A stretch of 64,000 nt of DNA, from assembly GCF_040939455.1 (NCBI RefSeq), contig NC_134119.1:4005001-4069000 (forward strand), in the 5' to 3' direction. The position numbers and the translations under genes are program-made. Of this stretch, positions 13,476 to 30,785 are shown piece by piece. This DNA is from Microcebus murinus (taxonomy: Eukaryota > Chordata > Mammalia > Primates > Cheirogaleidae). Numbering within the stretch: position 1 is the first letter of the stretch; every line of letters starts with the position of its first letter. The notes below the pieces were generated by a model. That model made no database searches. It was not told the origin of the DNA and worked only from the letters and a program-made list of their open reading frames with translations.

Positions 13476-16400
13476 TACTATTGTTTTTTAGTTTCCATCA
13501 GGCTTTTTCTTTAAAGGAACTATCTGCACAACTGCATGATTATGACCAGGGTTTCTTAAAAGGGGGGAGGGCAGATTTAATATTTAGAGACCAAAGAAAG
13601 ACAGAAAACATTTTGAAAATGTCTCAAAATGGAAAGTGTTTTTCATGACATTAATTGGTGATCAAAATTAGGCACTGTCATTGAGGCTCTGTCATCCCTT
13701 ATCTTTGAATTGCAGAGTCATGTCAGAGTAGTGAATTGGTCATTATCCACCGGCTCATCCTTTTGTCTAGGCAGCAGTGCTGCTTAGCCAGTATCCTAAA
13801 TGAAAATAATTACTAAAAGCATAGATTAGAACAAATTGTAGTGCTCATTTTTATTATGCACTTAAAACCTATAGAGAAGAGCTATTAATGCTAGAATTTA
13901 AGCACAAAATGCTTTTCACATTATTCTATAAATGAATCTATATTGGGTAGCATTTCTCATAGGAAATGAGGCAAAGCTATTCAGTGACTTGCTTATTGAG
14001 TCGATGGCCAAGCTGAAATTAAAATCTAAGATTCTTGACGCAGGTCTGGGGCATGATGATTACAGCAGTTCCATGGTGTTTGTGTGGTGATTCATTCATT
14101 CATTAAATATTTAGGGATGAAGAGTTGTTGCAAGTTTTTGTTTTTATTTTTCTTTGGAACTTGGAAGCACTTGGCCAAATAAACAACATTGCAAATTTAA
14201 CTGCTTGATTTTAACTGTTTTTGGAGAAGGGAGTAATACCTTTGAACAGGAGATTTTGAAACACTGTTCTAGGACCAGTTCTCCCCATGGTACTTAAACT
14301 CACAGTAATTTATCAGGGCCACTCTCAGCAGTGCAGAGGACAGGCTGAAGAAAATGTCTTTGTTCTCGGCCTCTGGGGATGACTTACTGCCCCGACACTT
14401 GACCTGTGGGTTTCATTGAATTCTCAGCACAGGACTTGGAAGGAGGAGCAGCAGATTGAGTGGGAGAGCCCGTACCGACTGCAGCAGGTTGGGAGCCCCT
14501 GGAGCCCTTTGCCTCAGGGCTGTCCTCCTGCTGCTCAGAAGTTAGGGCACCTCAGTTCAGTGTTATGGTCCCCAAGATAAGGTACTAGGAAGCATCTTCC
14601 ATTACAGGGGACAGGAATAAATGAATCACAAGGCAGCAGGGCCTTTTTGATACCAGACAAATAAAGTAACAAGCAAAGGGCTAAATTATTTCTAGCAAAG
14701 TAATTAGAAATAAGTCATTTATTTGGTAGGTAGATAAGATAATTAGAAGTGAGACTTAGGGACAAAGCTTGTGATACGGAAAGGATAAAAGTAACAGTAA
14801 AAGACAAATTTAATGTCCAGCAAAGATTCTTTGAGCCTTTTTTTCTGTGATTAAAAAAAATCCTGAACTAGTACTCTCATGAAATAAACCTCATGCTGTG
14901 TGGCTGGCAGGACAGCTGTGCCCAATGATGAGGGGACCCTCATCAGACCAACTTGAGGGTGTTTTGCTAACTAGTTGGGGCTGTTCGAGGGAGTCAGTTA
15001 ATCTTTTCATCCATATAGTGCTTGTGTGCGAAGTGAAGGAATCAGACACGTTGTAAAATTCTGTAATTCTGCTGTCTCGGTCTCCGAGAGACCAATGTCG
15101 CCGTAGCAACCATACCGCTAAAGGAATAAGCTCTTCAAAATCAGAAGGGACAAATTTTTCTTGGGTTCTAGTTTGTTATTGTTGTTGTTTTAATCTATTC
15201 CTACCATACAAAAGAGCAGGATGGTGATATGGGTGGGGAAATATTTTTAACTACTCAAATTAATCAGTCTGGGTTGTTAGGCTCCAAGAAAAGGAATTTA
15301 TTTAGTCTGAAATAAAGCAATTTAGCCATTTAAAATTGAAATTTTTTTGTACTTTAATAGTTACTATTAAACAAACAAAAATCTTCACAGTAACAAATCA
15401 GCAGAAGTTTTTTTAAGGATTTAAATCTATATCTTTCCTTATATCTATTTAATTGCCTTTTTAGGTTTCAGAAGGGAAGTGCCATAGGAAGCATGTCTGT
15501 AAGTCCTTATATAAGCACAGGCTGTAAGTCTTTAGCATTTTAGGAAGTTATTAACTTAGCAAACTAAGTGTATAGGTGCAGTTTTTACTAAATCCAGTGC
15601 TTCTTTTTTTTTTTCTTTTTTTTTCTACTTTAGTGTGTGAAGGAGGAAAATCCAGTGCTTCTTGAACCACAAGCAGGAAGTATTTAAAACACTTTTTTGC
15701 TTTGTGTTTTTTTAATTTTGTAAATAGAAGGTTTGTCAGTGATACAAACAGCAAGGCCTAATTTTCTCTTAGTATATATTTTAGTTAATTCCTTGTGATG
15801 CATACATGAAAAGAGTGAAATTTCTCAGAATAAGCAACTGTCATCCATCCACCTGCTATTTTATTATTGCCGATTACAAAACCAAATCAGGAGATGACAA
15901 CCTAGTTGCCTGCAAGTAAATAATTTCCTGTAGTGAGGGTCGGAGCATTTCCCATTACCAGATATCCACGGATCAAATAGTATGGCTCAGTGGTGATCCT
16001 GGAAGGCCATTAAGACTCTTACGGTGCTGGGATGGGTGGCAGTGCTACGTGTCAGAAATACGCAAACTATGATTAAGAAGTTATGGATGATTTGATTACG
16101 CTCCTGTGTATCTGGTCCTGTTGTAACGTGAACAGATTAAAATCATGTAATGGTTAAAGCTGTGTCATCATGCAAACATTTACGGCAACTTCTGCAAATT
16201 AATTTGAACTGTAAAAGTTCCCTAATGAGATGATGTCCTCCGTAACCAAGAAGGACACTGCAGCCGTTGGCTGTTAATTCCTGCGTTTGAATGGTTGCCG
16301 AGCCTACGCTGTGCCCTTTCTCAAAGAGCAAAGAGGCTGCAGAGCATTTTCAGGGGTGATTACTGAACCAAAGTGAAAGGGCATTTCAAAATAGCCTTTA

Positions 16401-17228
16401 AAAGGAAAACCAAAGATGATTATTAATGAATTCCTGGAATCTACACTAATATGAACTTAAAATATGTAAATAGATATTTTAAAGCTAGCTATTCAGAAAT
16501 GAAGGTAAGAGGACTGGAGTTCTTTAGTTTTGCCTGTCTTTTTGTTTTTTTATTTTTTAGCCAGGTATTTCTGTGGAGAGGACTAACTTTTCTTTTTCTC
16601 CCTCTTTCCCTTTCTGGTTAGTGTGTTGACTTGTACACAAGGGCTGCACGGTTTCCTAGTGGATGTTGGCACACGTTTACTGTGGCTCCCTCACCCCCAC
16701 TCACTAGTTAGTCGCTTGCCCAGAGGCCTGCAAGCGCAGGAAGGCAGCAGGATGCCAGGCAGTGTTTGTTAAGACAAGAGAATCTCAGGTAAGAGTCCTG
16801 ACAGCCCCAGGATGCCAAGTAAGGATTCTAGGGCACTTGTCAGTGCTGCTAAAGTTCAAAAATTAATGTCAACGGTGGTGGCCCCATGCAAATCCACATG
16901 TATGGTCTGCCTGTCTGGAACAGGGTTCTGCACACAGTAAATGCCCAGTAAACACTTTAAAACAAAGGGAGTGCTTGACAATAAATTCACTTTGCTACGA
17001 AAAAGGAAAAGGTAATGAGTGTGTGTTGAATTCAAACTCTTCAAGGTTAGTGTCAGCCGAAGACCCTAATGCCAATCAGCTACTTCCCCCCCCCACTGTG
17101 CCCATGTCAAGCTGATGCTAAGTGCGTATTATTCACTGCACTACCGTGCAGATAGGCTTTGGAGTGCTGCAGGAAAAACACCTCGGGAAACTGTTCTGTG
17201 AGCAACCCCACCACCCAGCTTCTTGTGG
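13476..17228. other. Spacer between convergent ATP5F1E and TUBB1, including the TUBB1 3' UTR
   Basis: ATP5F1E and TUBB1 point at each other here. The right part must contain the TUBB1 3' UTR; minus-strand AATAAA hexamers occur at 16549-16554 and 15860-15865, and I cannot say which is used. A short 'cattcattcattcatta' run lies near 14090. A fragment with an L2-like tail (catgtatggtctgcctgtc, then cagtaaatgcccagtaaac) lies near 16895-16960. Otherwise I see nothing coding. Confidence 0.55.
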
Positions 17229-21486
<4,258 letters not shown>

Positions 21487-22846
21487 CCTTGCTTTGAGCC
21501 CAGGTGTAAGGTCTTCTCGGAATCCCAGACTCTGGGAGAGCCTTGCTTCACTGGTATGAGCACAAGACAGCTTTGGTCATTGCAGTGGTGGGACCCACTG
21601 ACCAAGCCACCCTCACAGTGTGACCCAAGGGTGTGTCCAGCCCAGAGGCTCAGCCCCCACAGCCCTTACCCCTCCGCCCCACCCTCAGCAAGTCCAGGCC
21701 CTTCTCTGCTTTCTGCCTGTCATGCTCTGGGAAGGGGGTGTTTTTCCTCTCCCAGCGCAGAATATTGCCTGGTCACTTCCTAGAGGGCGAGTGCAAGCCC
21801 AAAAGCCACGTCCATGCATGGGGCCTGCAGGGCCAGCGAAGTTTGCAGCTCTGGTTCTGACGCCCATGACTGACTGCAGCTCCCGGCTCACCCCGGTGGC
21901 CTGACTACCTGCCAGGGCTTTCCCTGTCCAGGTAATCATTTTGTCTAAACCCAGCACATGGCCCAGTAGAAAGTTCCCGTTTTGAACCTGGCCAGAGTTG
22001 TGAAGGTGACATGTGATTCTTAGGCGTTTGGGAAACCGCCATTAAAAGAGAAAATCCAAACCCCGTGGCTTCACATGCAGGCTTTCCCAACCTGGCCCCA
22101 AATGACCTTCCCAGCCCCTTTTCCACACTTTGGTCCTCAGAAGTCCTGTGCTCGGACGGAACGGGACAGCTGCGTGCTGGACAGCCCTGGGCTGCACTTA
22201 TGCCAGGCACTGCGTCTGCTCTCCCCTCACCCTGCCCCCATCAGGGCCTGGCTGCCCTGGGGCCTCTCCTGACGCCTGCTCTGTCACCCCCTCTCACCTG
22301 CCATACGTTCTTTTTGCTCTTGAATTCTCCAAGAACCCATCATGCCGAGGGTGGCTGCCCAATAAGTGCTCAGCCATTTGAAATTGGCACTTCTGCCTCC
22401 CAGTCCTCAGCATGCCCCTTGAGCTTCCAGCAAACAAGTCCAAAGCCCCAGTCTTTGTCACTTCTGACCACGCAGGCCCACCTTGACCAGCAGCAGAGAG
22501 CCTAGCTGCCAGCAGACACCGGCTCCACATCCCTGCCAGTGGGCGGGTGGGTTTGAGGTTAGCTCCCCACTGCCTGGAGATGACAGTGGAATGCCAGCTC
22601 TCCATCTTTCACGGCAAAGGGACATGGAGCCCCCGAGAAGGGACGAGAACACTGGCTGGGAAGAGGAAGAGCTGGCGAGAGCTTCCTGGTGCCTGGTGAG
22701 CCCTAGAGGTACAGGTGGGCGGTGCAGGGTGAGGTCTCACTCCTAAAGCCCTGGCATGTGGGCAGCCACCACCCAGTGAGCACCTGCTCCTGGAGGCCTC
22801 TTCAGCATCTGCCAGGAGCCCCAGGGATGGCCCCCTTCACTGAACT

Positions 22847-22978
22847 AGTAAAAGTAATTTCAAAATAGCAGAAAGAACAAGTTAGATTTCACTAAGTACA
22901 TAAGGTCATCTTTAAATCGGGATCAGAGAGTGCGGGTTCAGGCACCTGTTTTCTTGGCATTAGCCAATTAAATCAGTA
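22847..22978. repeat. Copy B of the ~130-bp repeated element, upstream of TUBB1
   Basis: This is the partner of 20438-20570 in the same orientation. It lies about 1.4 kb upstream of the TUBB1 start codon, while copy A lies about 0.9 kb inside intron 1. Right of it an L2-like sequence begins (ctggggatacagggatgaa near 23012). Confidence 0.75.
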
Positions 22979-23510
22979 GGCACCGATCACATGCTGGGCT
23001 TGTCTTGGGAGCTGGGGATACAGGGATGAAGGAGACAGACACGGGCAGGCCCCGCACTCTTGAAGCTCTCTCTTGAGCTGACTTATTTAGAAAGAGAGCT
23101 CCTCTAGCTCCCTGAACTCCGGAACAGTTCAGGGACACCATCCCACAGGACTGATGTGAACTCAGAGCCAGAAGTCCTGGAGGTCCTCTTCTCCGCTGCC
23201 TCTTCACCAGACCGGTGACCTTGGCTGAGACCCTGGAGCCAAACCTGTGGGCTCGAGTTCCCCATTGGTCCATGAGGGTCTGTCCTTCCTGTGCCCTGAA
23301 CCCAGTCCTGACTCCTAAACCCTGCGTTCTTTCTGCAGGCCTGGTGGGGTCCAAGATGTGAGGTCAGGAACTCAAGCAGGGAAGTTGCCAACAGTGGGAT
23401 ATCTGGGGGAAATAGCCTCTGCTTACTCCCAAAGGAGTTCAAGAGCAGAGTCAAAGGGGCTGAGCAGAAACCAAAGAGAAACCCAGAATGAGGAAGAAGA
23501 ACTTTGTCCT

Positions 23511-23561
23511 GTTAAGCATGTAGTTAAGCATGTAGTTAAGCATGTAGCTGTTAAGCATGTA
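23511..23561. repeat. Short tandem repeat, 12-bp unit GTTAAGCATGTA
   Basis: Three perfect units at 23511-23546 are followed by three extra bases (gct) and a fourth perfect unit at 23550-23561. Perfect identity suggests recent slippage. The unit length is a multiple of three, so the array stays open in frame, but there is no sign of a gene. Confidence 0.95.
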
Positions 23562-26330
23562 GTTCCCCAGACTGACCTCAAGTGCTAAGTGCACCCCATG
23601 ATCCTGGCTGGTCCCAGGGCCAGGGTAAAGGCTTGGGATAAAGGATGTTATTAGGACAATTGTCAAGATTCAAATAAGGACTATGTATATGGGATGCTAA
23701 GACTGTCTTCATCTTCTATTTCCTGACTTTGATCATGGCACAGTGGCTCGTTAAGTGGAAGTCCTTGTTGTCAGGAGATTCTATGAAGTGCTATACGACA
23801 GGGTCAAGTTGTGATGACGACAGCTCCCAAACAGCTCTACAACCAGGATAATGTGATAAATGTAGAGAGAACAGGTAAGTGACCAAATGTTAGCAATTGG
23901 TGAATCTTTTCAAAGTTAGTGTGAGATCAGTACTCTTGAGATGTTTCTCTAAGTTTGGAATTGTTCTCCTACGCAAATCTGAATGACACATGAGTCATAG
24001 ATACTTCTGGTCCAGCCACCTCCTCTACCTGCCCAAAAGTAAAGAGGAGAACGTGTAAATTGAAGAGGGAGATATTCATATGTGCTCGGCAGTATTTTTC
24101 ACAAATGAAAAAATGCAAATAGAACAGACCCTTCGGCTTGCATAGAAGTCAGCCCGTCTTCCCTGGCACCCCGCCTCCCTCACAGCTCGCCCTGGCCTCC
24201 TTTCCTCTTCCCTCTATCTTCCCCCCACCCCCCAGCCCTCCTTGCTTAACAGACTCCTGCAAAGCTCAAAGGCAGATAGATCCATGGTCTTCCCTCCGGC
24301 AGGTTCCTCGCCAGAGACACCTCCCGCCTCCCCGGACCAGAGCACTTAAGCCTGCAGTTGTCACCTGCGGTCCTGTTTGCTAATTACTCATACACATGCC
24401 TTATCTCCCCTGCCAGCCCAGGAGCTGCCAGTGTCATTTCACGTTTGAGTCCCCAAAGTGCCTGATACATAACAGGGCCTCAGTAAATGTTTGCTCAGTG
24501 CACGCCAACAGCTGGGCCCTTTTGAGCCGCGATGCTCAGGACGGCAAGTTTCCCTCGAGCCCATAATGTATTTGCTCACGAGTGTGTCCTCTCCTGGTGG
24601 GGTGGGCACACGGTGCCCCAGGCCTTTTTCCTCCATTCCCTAAGAGGTGGTCCAGGCTGAAAGTATAAACTGTTCCAAGAAACCTGGACGTCGGGAACAG
24701 GTCGTGGCCGGAATCACCGCAGGGAGCTATTCCGGGAAGCCGTGGCGGGTGGGCAGCTCGGCCCTGCCAGGCGGAACTCCTGAAAGGGGCCCTGTTGGCC
24801 GCAAGCTGCCTCGCTGCAGGGCCCGCTGGGCTGGGCCAGGGGGGCGTTTGGGGTTTTCCTGTGTTCATTCTTTGCTATGTGAGCAAGGTCCAGTGTGTTG
24901 GGGTCTCCCTCACCCCCCAACCTCCACCCTGGAGCACATTCCTCTTGGTCATCTCAGTTTGCTTAGGGAGGGGAAAGAGCCAGGTTTCCAGATGGGTGCT
25001 TAAAAGGTTTTTCTGTTAATGGGGCAGTTGGCAAAAGGAGGGGAAAAGAGAAGCCCTGTTTGCTTTGATTCCTGTATCGCCGGCAGTGTTTACTCAGCGA
25101 GCGGGTGAGGGGTGGGGGCCGAGGGGGCCCATCTCCTCCCTAAACTTGAATTTCTTCATCTGTAAAACAGAACAAGGGCTCCCACCCCGCAAATCTGCTG
25201 TGAGGGCCGGGCACGCGGCGGCCGACCCCAGCGTGGTGTTCACGTCGGCTTCGCCGAGCGGGAGGCGCCGTGGCTGTCTGCGTGGACAGGCCCGTCTGCC
25301 CACACCTGTGGAGGCAGCGCCTACCGGGCGTCGGGCCGGAGACAGTGGCGGGCACGCAGGGCCGTCTGAATTTGAAATGTCTGGGCAGAACAGAGTGGTG
25401 GGGAAAGAGTACTTCTGTAAGGCAATCTGTCCTGTCTCCGCTCCTGCATCCTTGTTTATGAAGGTGGCTGTCCCCCCAAGGAAAGAGCCTTCCTCCAATT
25501 GCTAAAATCTCCTACGAGCCAGTGAAGTGGTGGACGCACAGCGCCTTGCACGCAGGCCTGTAGAGGGGTCCCTTTCCAGGGCACAGTTGAACAGCGCCCC
25601 CACAGAGCCTGGCATCGTCCCAAGGTCTGTTCCACCAGGCTGAAGGTGACCCCCCAGTCCTGAAGTGTGGTAAGTGATTAAAAGTGGCCACGTATGATGA
25701 ATGGCAAAGCCATTTTCTGCCCCCCGCCCCCGAGGAGGGCTGCAGCAAAGGCGGGTTAGCAAGGACTGCGTTTAAGTGCAGAGCTTTCAGCAAGATGGCT
25801 CCAGAGGGCCGAGGGCAGAAGGCAGGTGCACAAGCTCCCTCTCAGCGTGCGCGGGGGGCATTCCCGCACCACCAGGATGGCCCTGCCAAAGATTCCGGGG
25901 TTACTAAGCGGGACCAGCCGGCCCTTGCCTGAAACCCTTCTCCTCCAGCGGGCTGTGACAGTTCGCAGTCCACAAGGAGACTCAGTGGTAGCAAACCTTT
26001 TCCTGGACGACAATTGGGTCTATTATGGGAATAGAACTATGAAGATAAGAAAAGCCCAGTGTCACCCAGAGAGCCCAGATCGGCCCTTGCAGACTTCCCC
26101 CAGGAGCTGCCCCCACCCTCCGTTTGACAGATGCAACATAATTAGGAGAAAAACAGAGCGCTCAGAGATTCATTGATTTCATCCGCCCCGATCTTCTGCT
26201 TCTAAGTGCATTGAAGTTCCTTGAATAACTCACGGAGGATTGTTGAATTATAGTGTTTGCTTGTGATTCAGAAGCAGAAACTTTTCCAAATGTCTTAGCA
26301 AGAAAATGACATCTGAGGGGCCATTATGAG

Positions 26331-26339
26331 TGACTCAGC
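26331..26339. promoter_or_regulatory. NF-E2/MARE-like site, TGACTCAGC
   Basis: Read on the minus strand, this is GCTGAGTCA, the core of the NF-E2/MAF recognition element, preceded by C where the fullest consensus has T. NF-E2 is known to drive TUBB1 in megakaryocytes. The site is 4.8 kb upstream of the TUBB1 start, so a link is only a suggestion. A plain AP-1 core, TGAGTCA, lies at 23991-23997. Confidence 0.35.
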
Positions 26340-26674
26340 GGGTGTGGGCAGACCGTCAGATGAGCTGAGCTCCACTTTCTTGTACTTTGCTTCGGTGTGT
26401 GTTCTCTTACTGGAAAAGAAAGTTCTAGGAGGATGAATAAGTAACTGCAGAGCAGAGGGACTCGGAGGGCACTGCTGTTTTTCATTAAGCCGGGAGTGTT
26501 AGACCTTCCTCCCCCACAGCTGACACGCTCGCAGCGGCCACCCCACGCGGGGCGTGCTGCTCGCCAGCTCCGTCCACCTCCAGTTCCAGATGATGGACAG
26601 GCCTGGCCATTTCTCTGTGGACTCTGGGACCCAAAGCAGCATCCTGGGCTGTGGCATATCTGAGTTACAGGAGT

Positions 26675-26676
<2 letters not shown>

Positions 26677-26720
<44 letters not shown>
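26677..26720. repeat. (CA)n microsatellite, about 22 units
   Basis: An uninterrupted alternating CA run of about 44 bases. It is likely length-variable and explains the poly-Cys/Val frames read from the other strand. Confidence 0.98.
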
Positions 26721-26722
<2 letters not shown>

Positions 26723-28559
26723 ATGCACGCATGCCCACCCCTCCCCTGAAGTGCTGTGGTTCCCCAGGGGTCAGACACACGCCCCTGCCTGCCACTTGCG
26801 CCTTCCTCCCTCCCCAGGAAGCTAAGAGACAAGCAGAACAGGGGGCACCAACTGGAACTGAAGTTGGGCAAGAACGTGCATTTCTCCCAGCCCAGTGCCT
26901 GGCAAAGCACTCTGCTGCACGAGTCAGAGAAATCCATTAATTTGCCCCAACACATACTGGCTGTTTGGAGGCTCGAGGGATCTCAGAAAAGTGGAGTGTA
27001 CGGGCCCTGCCCTCCAGGGACTCAGGGCGGTGACGGCAGCTTCCCACTCTCTGGCCTTGACCAGTGTCTCCACCACCATCGGCCACGGCCCCTCACTTGG
27101 CCTGCGTGAGGCCACCATCTCTGAGCTGGGTGATGGTTCTCCCCTACGTAGAAGACCCTGAGGCTCAGAGAGGGAAGTGGCATGCCCAGGTCTGGGGATG
27201 CAGAGGAGCCGGTCTTCAGACCCCTACGTCCAGGGATACAGTTTGAGGTGTCCAGAGGCAGGCTGGCCAGATGGCCTCCAGCCAGACATCCTAGGAGCCT
27301 GGAGTGCTCCCAGCACCTCCTCGTCACCTCTGGTCCAAGACGGCACCCTGCCACCCCTGCCCCAGGTGGGTGGCCCAGCATGTCTTCTCTCCCCGTCCCC
27401 GACAGCATCTCTCAGCCATCGCCGCCAGCCCTCACCTCCACGACCAAACTAGCCCCTCTGCCTCCTCCCGGGGACTCCTCCCTCCCCAGTGTGTTCACAC
27501 CCCACGGCCTGTGCATATATTCTTCCTTCCAGCACTTTCCATGGCTGCATCCTCGTCATTCAATCCGAACTCACTGGACACCAGAGAGAACAGTCCCAGA
27601 CCAGACTTCCCCAGAGGCCCAGTCTCCAGCGCCCCCCATTTTATCTGTCTCCAAGCGCTTTCTACTCCCCAGGCAGTTTGCTTCCATCCCTGGCCAGAGC
27701 CTAAGCTCCTCGCAGGCAGGGACTCCGCCACTGCTATGTCCCCCCCGTAGTCTGCGCATACTAGGTGCTCCACAAACGTCTGCTGACGGCCTGACTTTAC
27801 AGGGCAAGTTGGATGGGGCGAATGACCAAACGGCCCTCTGGAAAGCTGGCGTCTTCCCCAGGGTGATGCCGGCGAGGCCGCCTCACGCATGTGGGCCCAG
27901 AGAGCCACGTCCAGCCCCCGGCAGGTGTGTGCAGCAGGCCACGTGCAGCCAGGCCAGGCTGCGATGCACGGAGGTGCCTGGGGACCGGCAAGGTGGACCG
28001 CAGACCTGACCCACCCGATTAGAAGGTCTGAGAAGGCATCCAGGAGTCGGCGTGAGCTTCCGACTGGTGACGACCGCATGGCCAGCTCTAGAGGGGACCC
28101 TGAAGCTGGCCAGGGAGCCATCGCGCCCTGCAGAGCCAGACTCGCCTACCGAGCGCTGTCAGTATCCATCAAAACAAAGGCCAGTATCCAGGATGTGGCT
28201 AAACTCAGGAATGTGGAATAATAGGAAATGTCTGCAGCTGCCAGAGCGGGAGCCAGACAATGCACACGAAGAAAGAAGGGAAGAAAGGACTTTGAGGCGA
28301 TTCCACAGTCAACGAAACCCATCTGCATTCTTCCTCTCCGTCCAGGTTGGGAAGGTGGGCCGGCTCTGGCCTAACTTTAAAATGTGTGTGTTGTTTTTTA
28401 TCAGGACAAGGGGGAAAAAAATATCAAACTTATTTTTAGAAATGAATAGGCTTTTGTGTCTGTGGCCTTGGATCATGTGTTTGCCAAGAGACTTTCTGGA
28501 GTTAAAAAAAAAAAAAATAAAAGGAAACTACAGTCAAACCTGCCACTGGGGCACCTCGT

Positions 28560-28690
28560 GCTGAGTACATGTCTCTTGACATCTCTGGAGGCTCAGTCTT
28601 TTCACCTGTAAAATGGGGTGATAGCGTCTGCACCCTGCCGTTCACAGGGTTGTGCATAGGATCAAACAAGGACTACTACAGAGTTCTTTA
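28560..28690 (+). repeat. MIR fragment between TUBB1 and CTSZ
   Basis: The phrases 'ttttcacctgtaaaatgggg' and 'gttgtgcataggatcaaac' match the conserved 3' half of a MIR element. Confidence 0.75.
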
Positions 28691-30154
28691 GAAAGTCACC
28701 AGCTCAGCCCTCTGCCCTTGAGCACCACCGGAGCCGAGCCGGAAGGACGGGTTGGTGACCTCCAGGAAGGGAGACTTGGGGCACATGGCCAGCTTCCCAG
28801 GCAGAACCTTACAGTGGTTTCAGAGAAGACCCCTGGCTCTCAAGCCCCGACTAGATTCTGCCCCAAGCCCCAAGCTGGGAGGCACGCCACAGCTGCCTAT
28901 GAAACACACCCTTCAGGTTGCCAAGCCAGCCCCCAGGCTGCCGCAGGTGAGTCTGCTTTGAAGAAACATTCCTGGGGATAAACTCAACCTGCAGCCAGCC
29001 GGCAACCTCCGGCCAGGGACAGCGGGGTGGCCGGGCCGGTCCGGCAGGTTCCCAGTGTGCCCCTCCTCTTCTGTGGCCCCAGCCACTCCTCACTTTACCC
29101 GTGTGCCCTTGGAGACTCCTCAGGCCAGACTCCCTTCATGAACAGCAGTCCTGGCCCCTCGTTTGAGCGGCTTGGGCGTGTGGCCGCCCCCCTCAACAGG
29201 ACATGCTTCGCCGAGGCTGGAAGGGCCCCCAGCCCCGCACAGCTCAGGAACCCCGAAGTGCTGCCGCTGCTGGCTTCCTGGAGTCGTCTGCCAGGTGGAC
29301 AAGCCTCCACCCGACCAGAGCCAAGTTCGCAGGTGAAGAGCCCTCGGTCCGCTTGGCCTGGCTGTGTTTGCCTGCTCGCAGGGGCCGAAGAGGTGGATAC
29401 AGAGGGAGTCTCTCCAGCTCTCACTTCCTTCTTGGCTTGAGTGTTTTAGTTTCAGATGTAGGCACTTGCCACCCCACTTCCTGCCTGGATTTTCTGAGAT
29501 TGAGCTGCTCCTATTAGGGAAACCCCAGTGTGCCTTGACTTGTCAACAGCATGTGCTATTCCTTACCAGCATCCAAACACCCCTGCCTGCCACCAGCCTC
29601 CGCCAGGTAACCCGCCAGGGACAGCCTGGTGCCTTTGCCTACTGGAGAACTTCCTGTCCACAACCTTCCTGACCTTGGCCTGACCCTTGTTTGTAAATCC
29701 TACCTCCCAGAGGCTCTGGGCTGGAAGGAGGTGACAGGACAGACTCGTGACCAGGCAGGTAGGGCTGCTATCAGCAGATCGGTCACTTCATTTGCAGGGC
29801 CCAGAGCACAGTAGACACGCAGGGCCCTCACTCAGCCCTGCCCTCCATCGTGTTTGGTGCTTCTGAGCTGGCCCCGAGGGCCTGTAGGGTCAGCCGCCTG
29901 CACTGCCGGCCCTGCCTGTCACCTGCCCGACACCACCTGCCCGACACCGCCCACACGCGTGGAGCTGCTCTGAGAACCTCGGGGCGTCTCCGGAGCATCC
30001 CGTGCCTCCCGGCACCACGTGAGCGGACGGGGTTGTAACCTGGGCGGGTTTCTCCTGCTACCAGGGATGACAGCTCTGCCACCGAGGCCCAGGCTGCCAA
30101 GGACGAGCCCAGGGCATGTCCTCCCCTCTCGGCGTTTGTGCCCCCTGTGGACGG

Positions 30155-30785
30155 AAAAAATCTAAGCCCTGAAATATTTGAAAGAAGTTTATTCTGAGCC
30201 AAATTTGAGGACCATGACCTGGAGCCACTCTCAAGAAGCCTTGAGCAAGTGGGCTTGCTGTGGCTGGGTGACAGTTCAGTTTTATACATTTTCAGAGAGA
30301 CAGGGGTTACAGGCAAAATCACAAATTAATACATGAGAGGCATACATTGGTTTGGCCCAAAAAGGTGGGACATCTCGAAGCGGGGGGCTTATAGGTTATA
30401 GGTGGGTTTAAAGATTCTTTGGCTGGCAATTGGCTGAGAGAGTTAGACTTTATCTAGAAGACCAGAAAGGATATGCTTATTTTAAGATAAGGTTGTGAGC
30501 ACTCTGGGAGGTCCAGACAGGAGGACATTTTATATTTACAATAGGCGCCTGCTAGGATGTTTTAAGATGCTTTAAATTTAAGAATAGGCATCTGCTAGGA
30601 TGCTTGAGTTAAGACAGGGGCTTCTTATCTTTTAGGTGATGCTAATGCCATACCAGAATCAGGTTGGAAAGTAAATTACCGCTTTATTTGGTTAACAAAA
30701 GCCGCTTAGTGAGAATTTACCATTTGTCAGCCTGACCCAGCTGGCCTCCTTAGGAAGGAGTTTTTAGCAAAAAAAAAAAAAAAAA
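30155..30785. repeat. Unclassified interspersed repeat, LTR-like
   Basis: Base composition drops abruptly from GC-rich to AT-rich. The stretch starts near 'gaaagaagtttattctgagc', contains an internal near-duplication (ggcgcctgctaggatg and ggcatctgctaggatg, about 50 bp apart), and ends near an A run at 30769-30785. The opening resembles reverse-strand ends of some old endogenous retroviral LTRs, but I cannot name it. No viral coding sequence is seen. Confidence 0.4.

Noticed and set aside
26324..26955. Poly-Cys/Val proteins on the minus strand
   Set aside because: Produced by the (CA)n microsatellite at 26677-26720.
27182..28121. 275-codon plus frame and 208-codon minus frame between TUBB1 and CTSZ
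   Set aside because: Low-complexity Pro/Ser-rich translations from GC-rich DNA with old repeat pieces; no splice structure, no family, and frames open on both strands.
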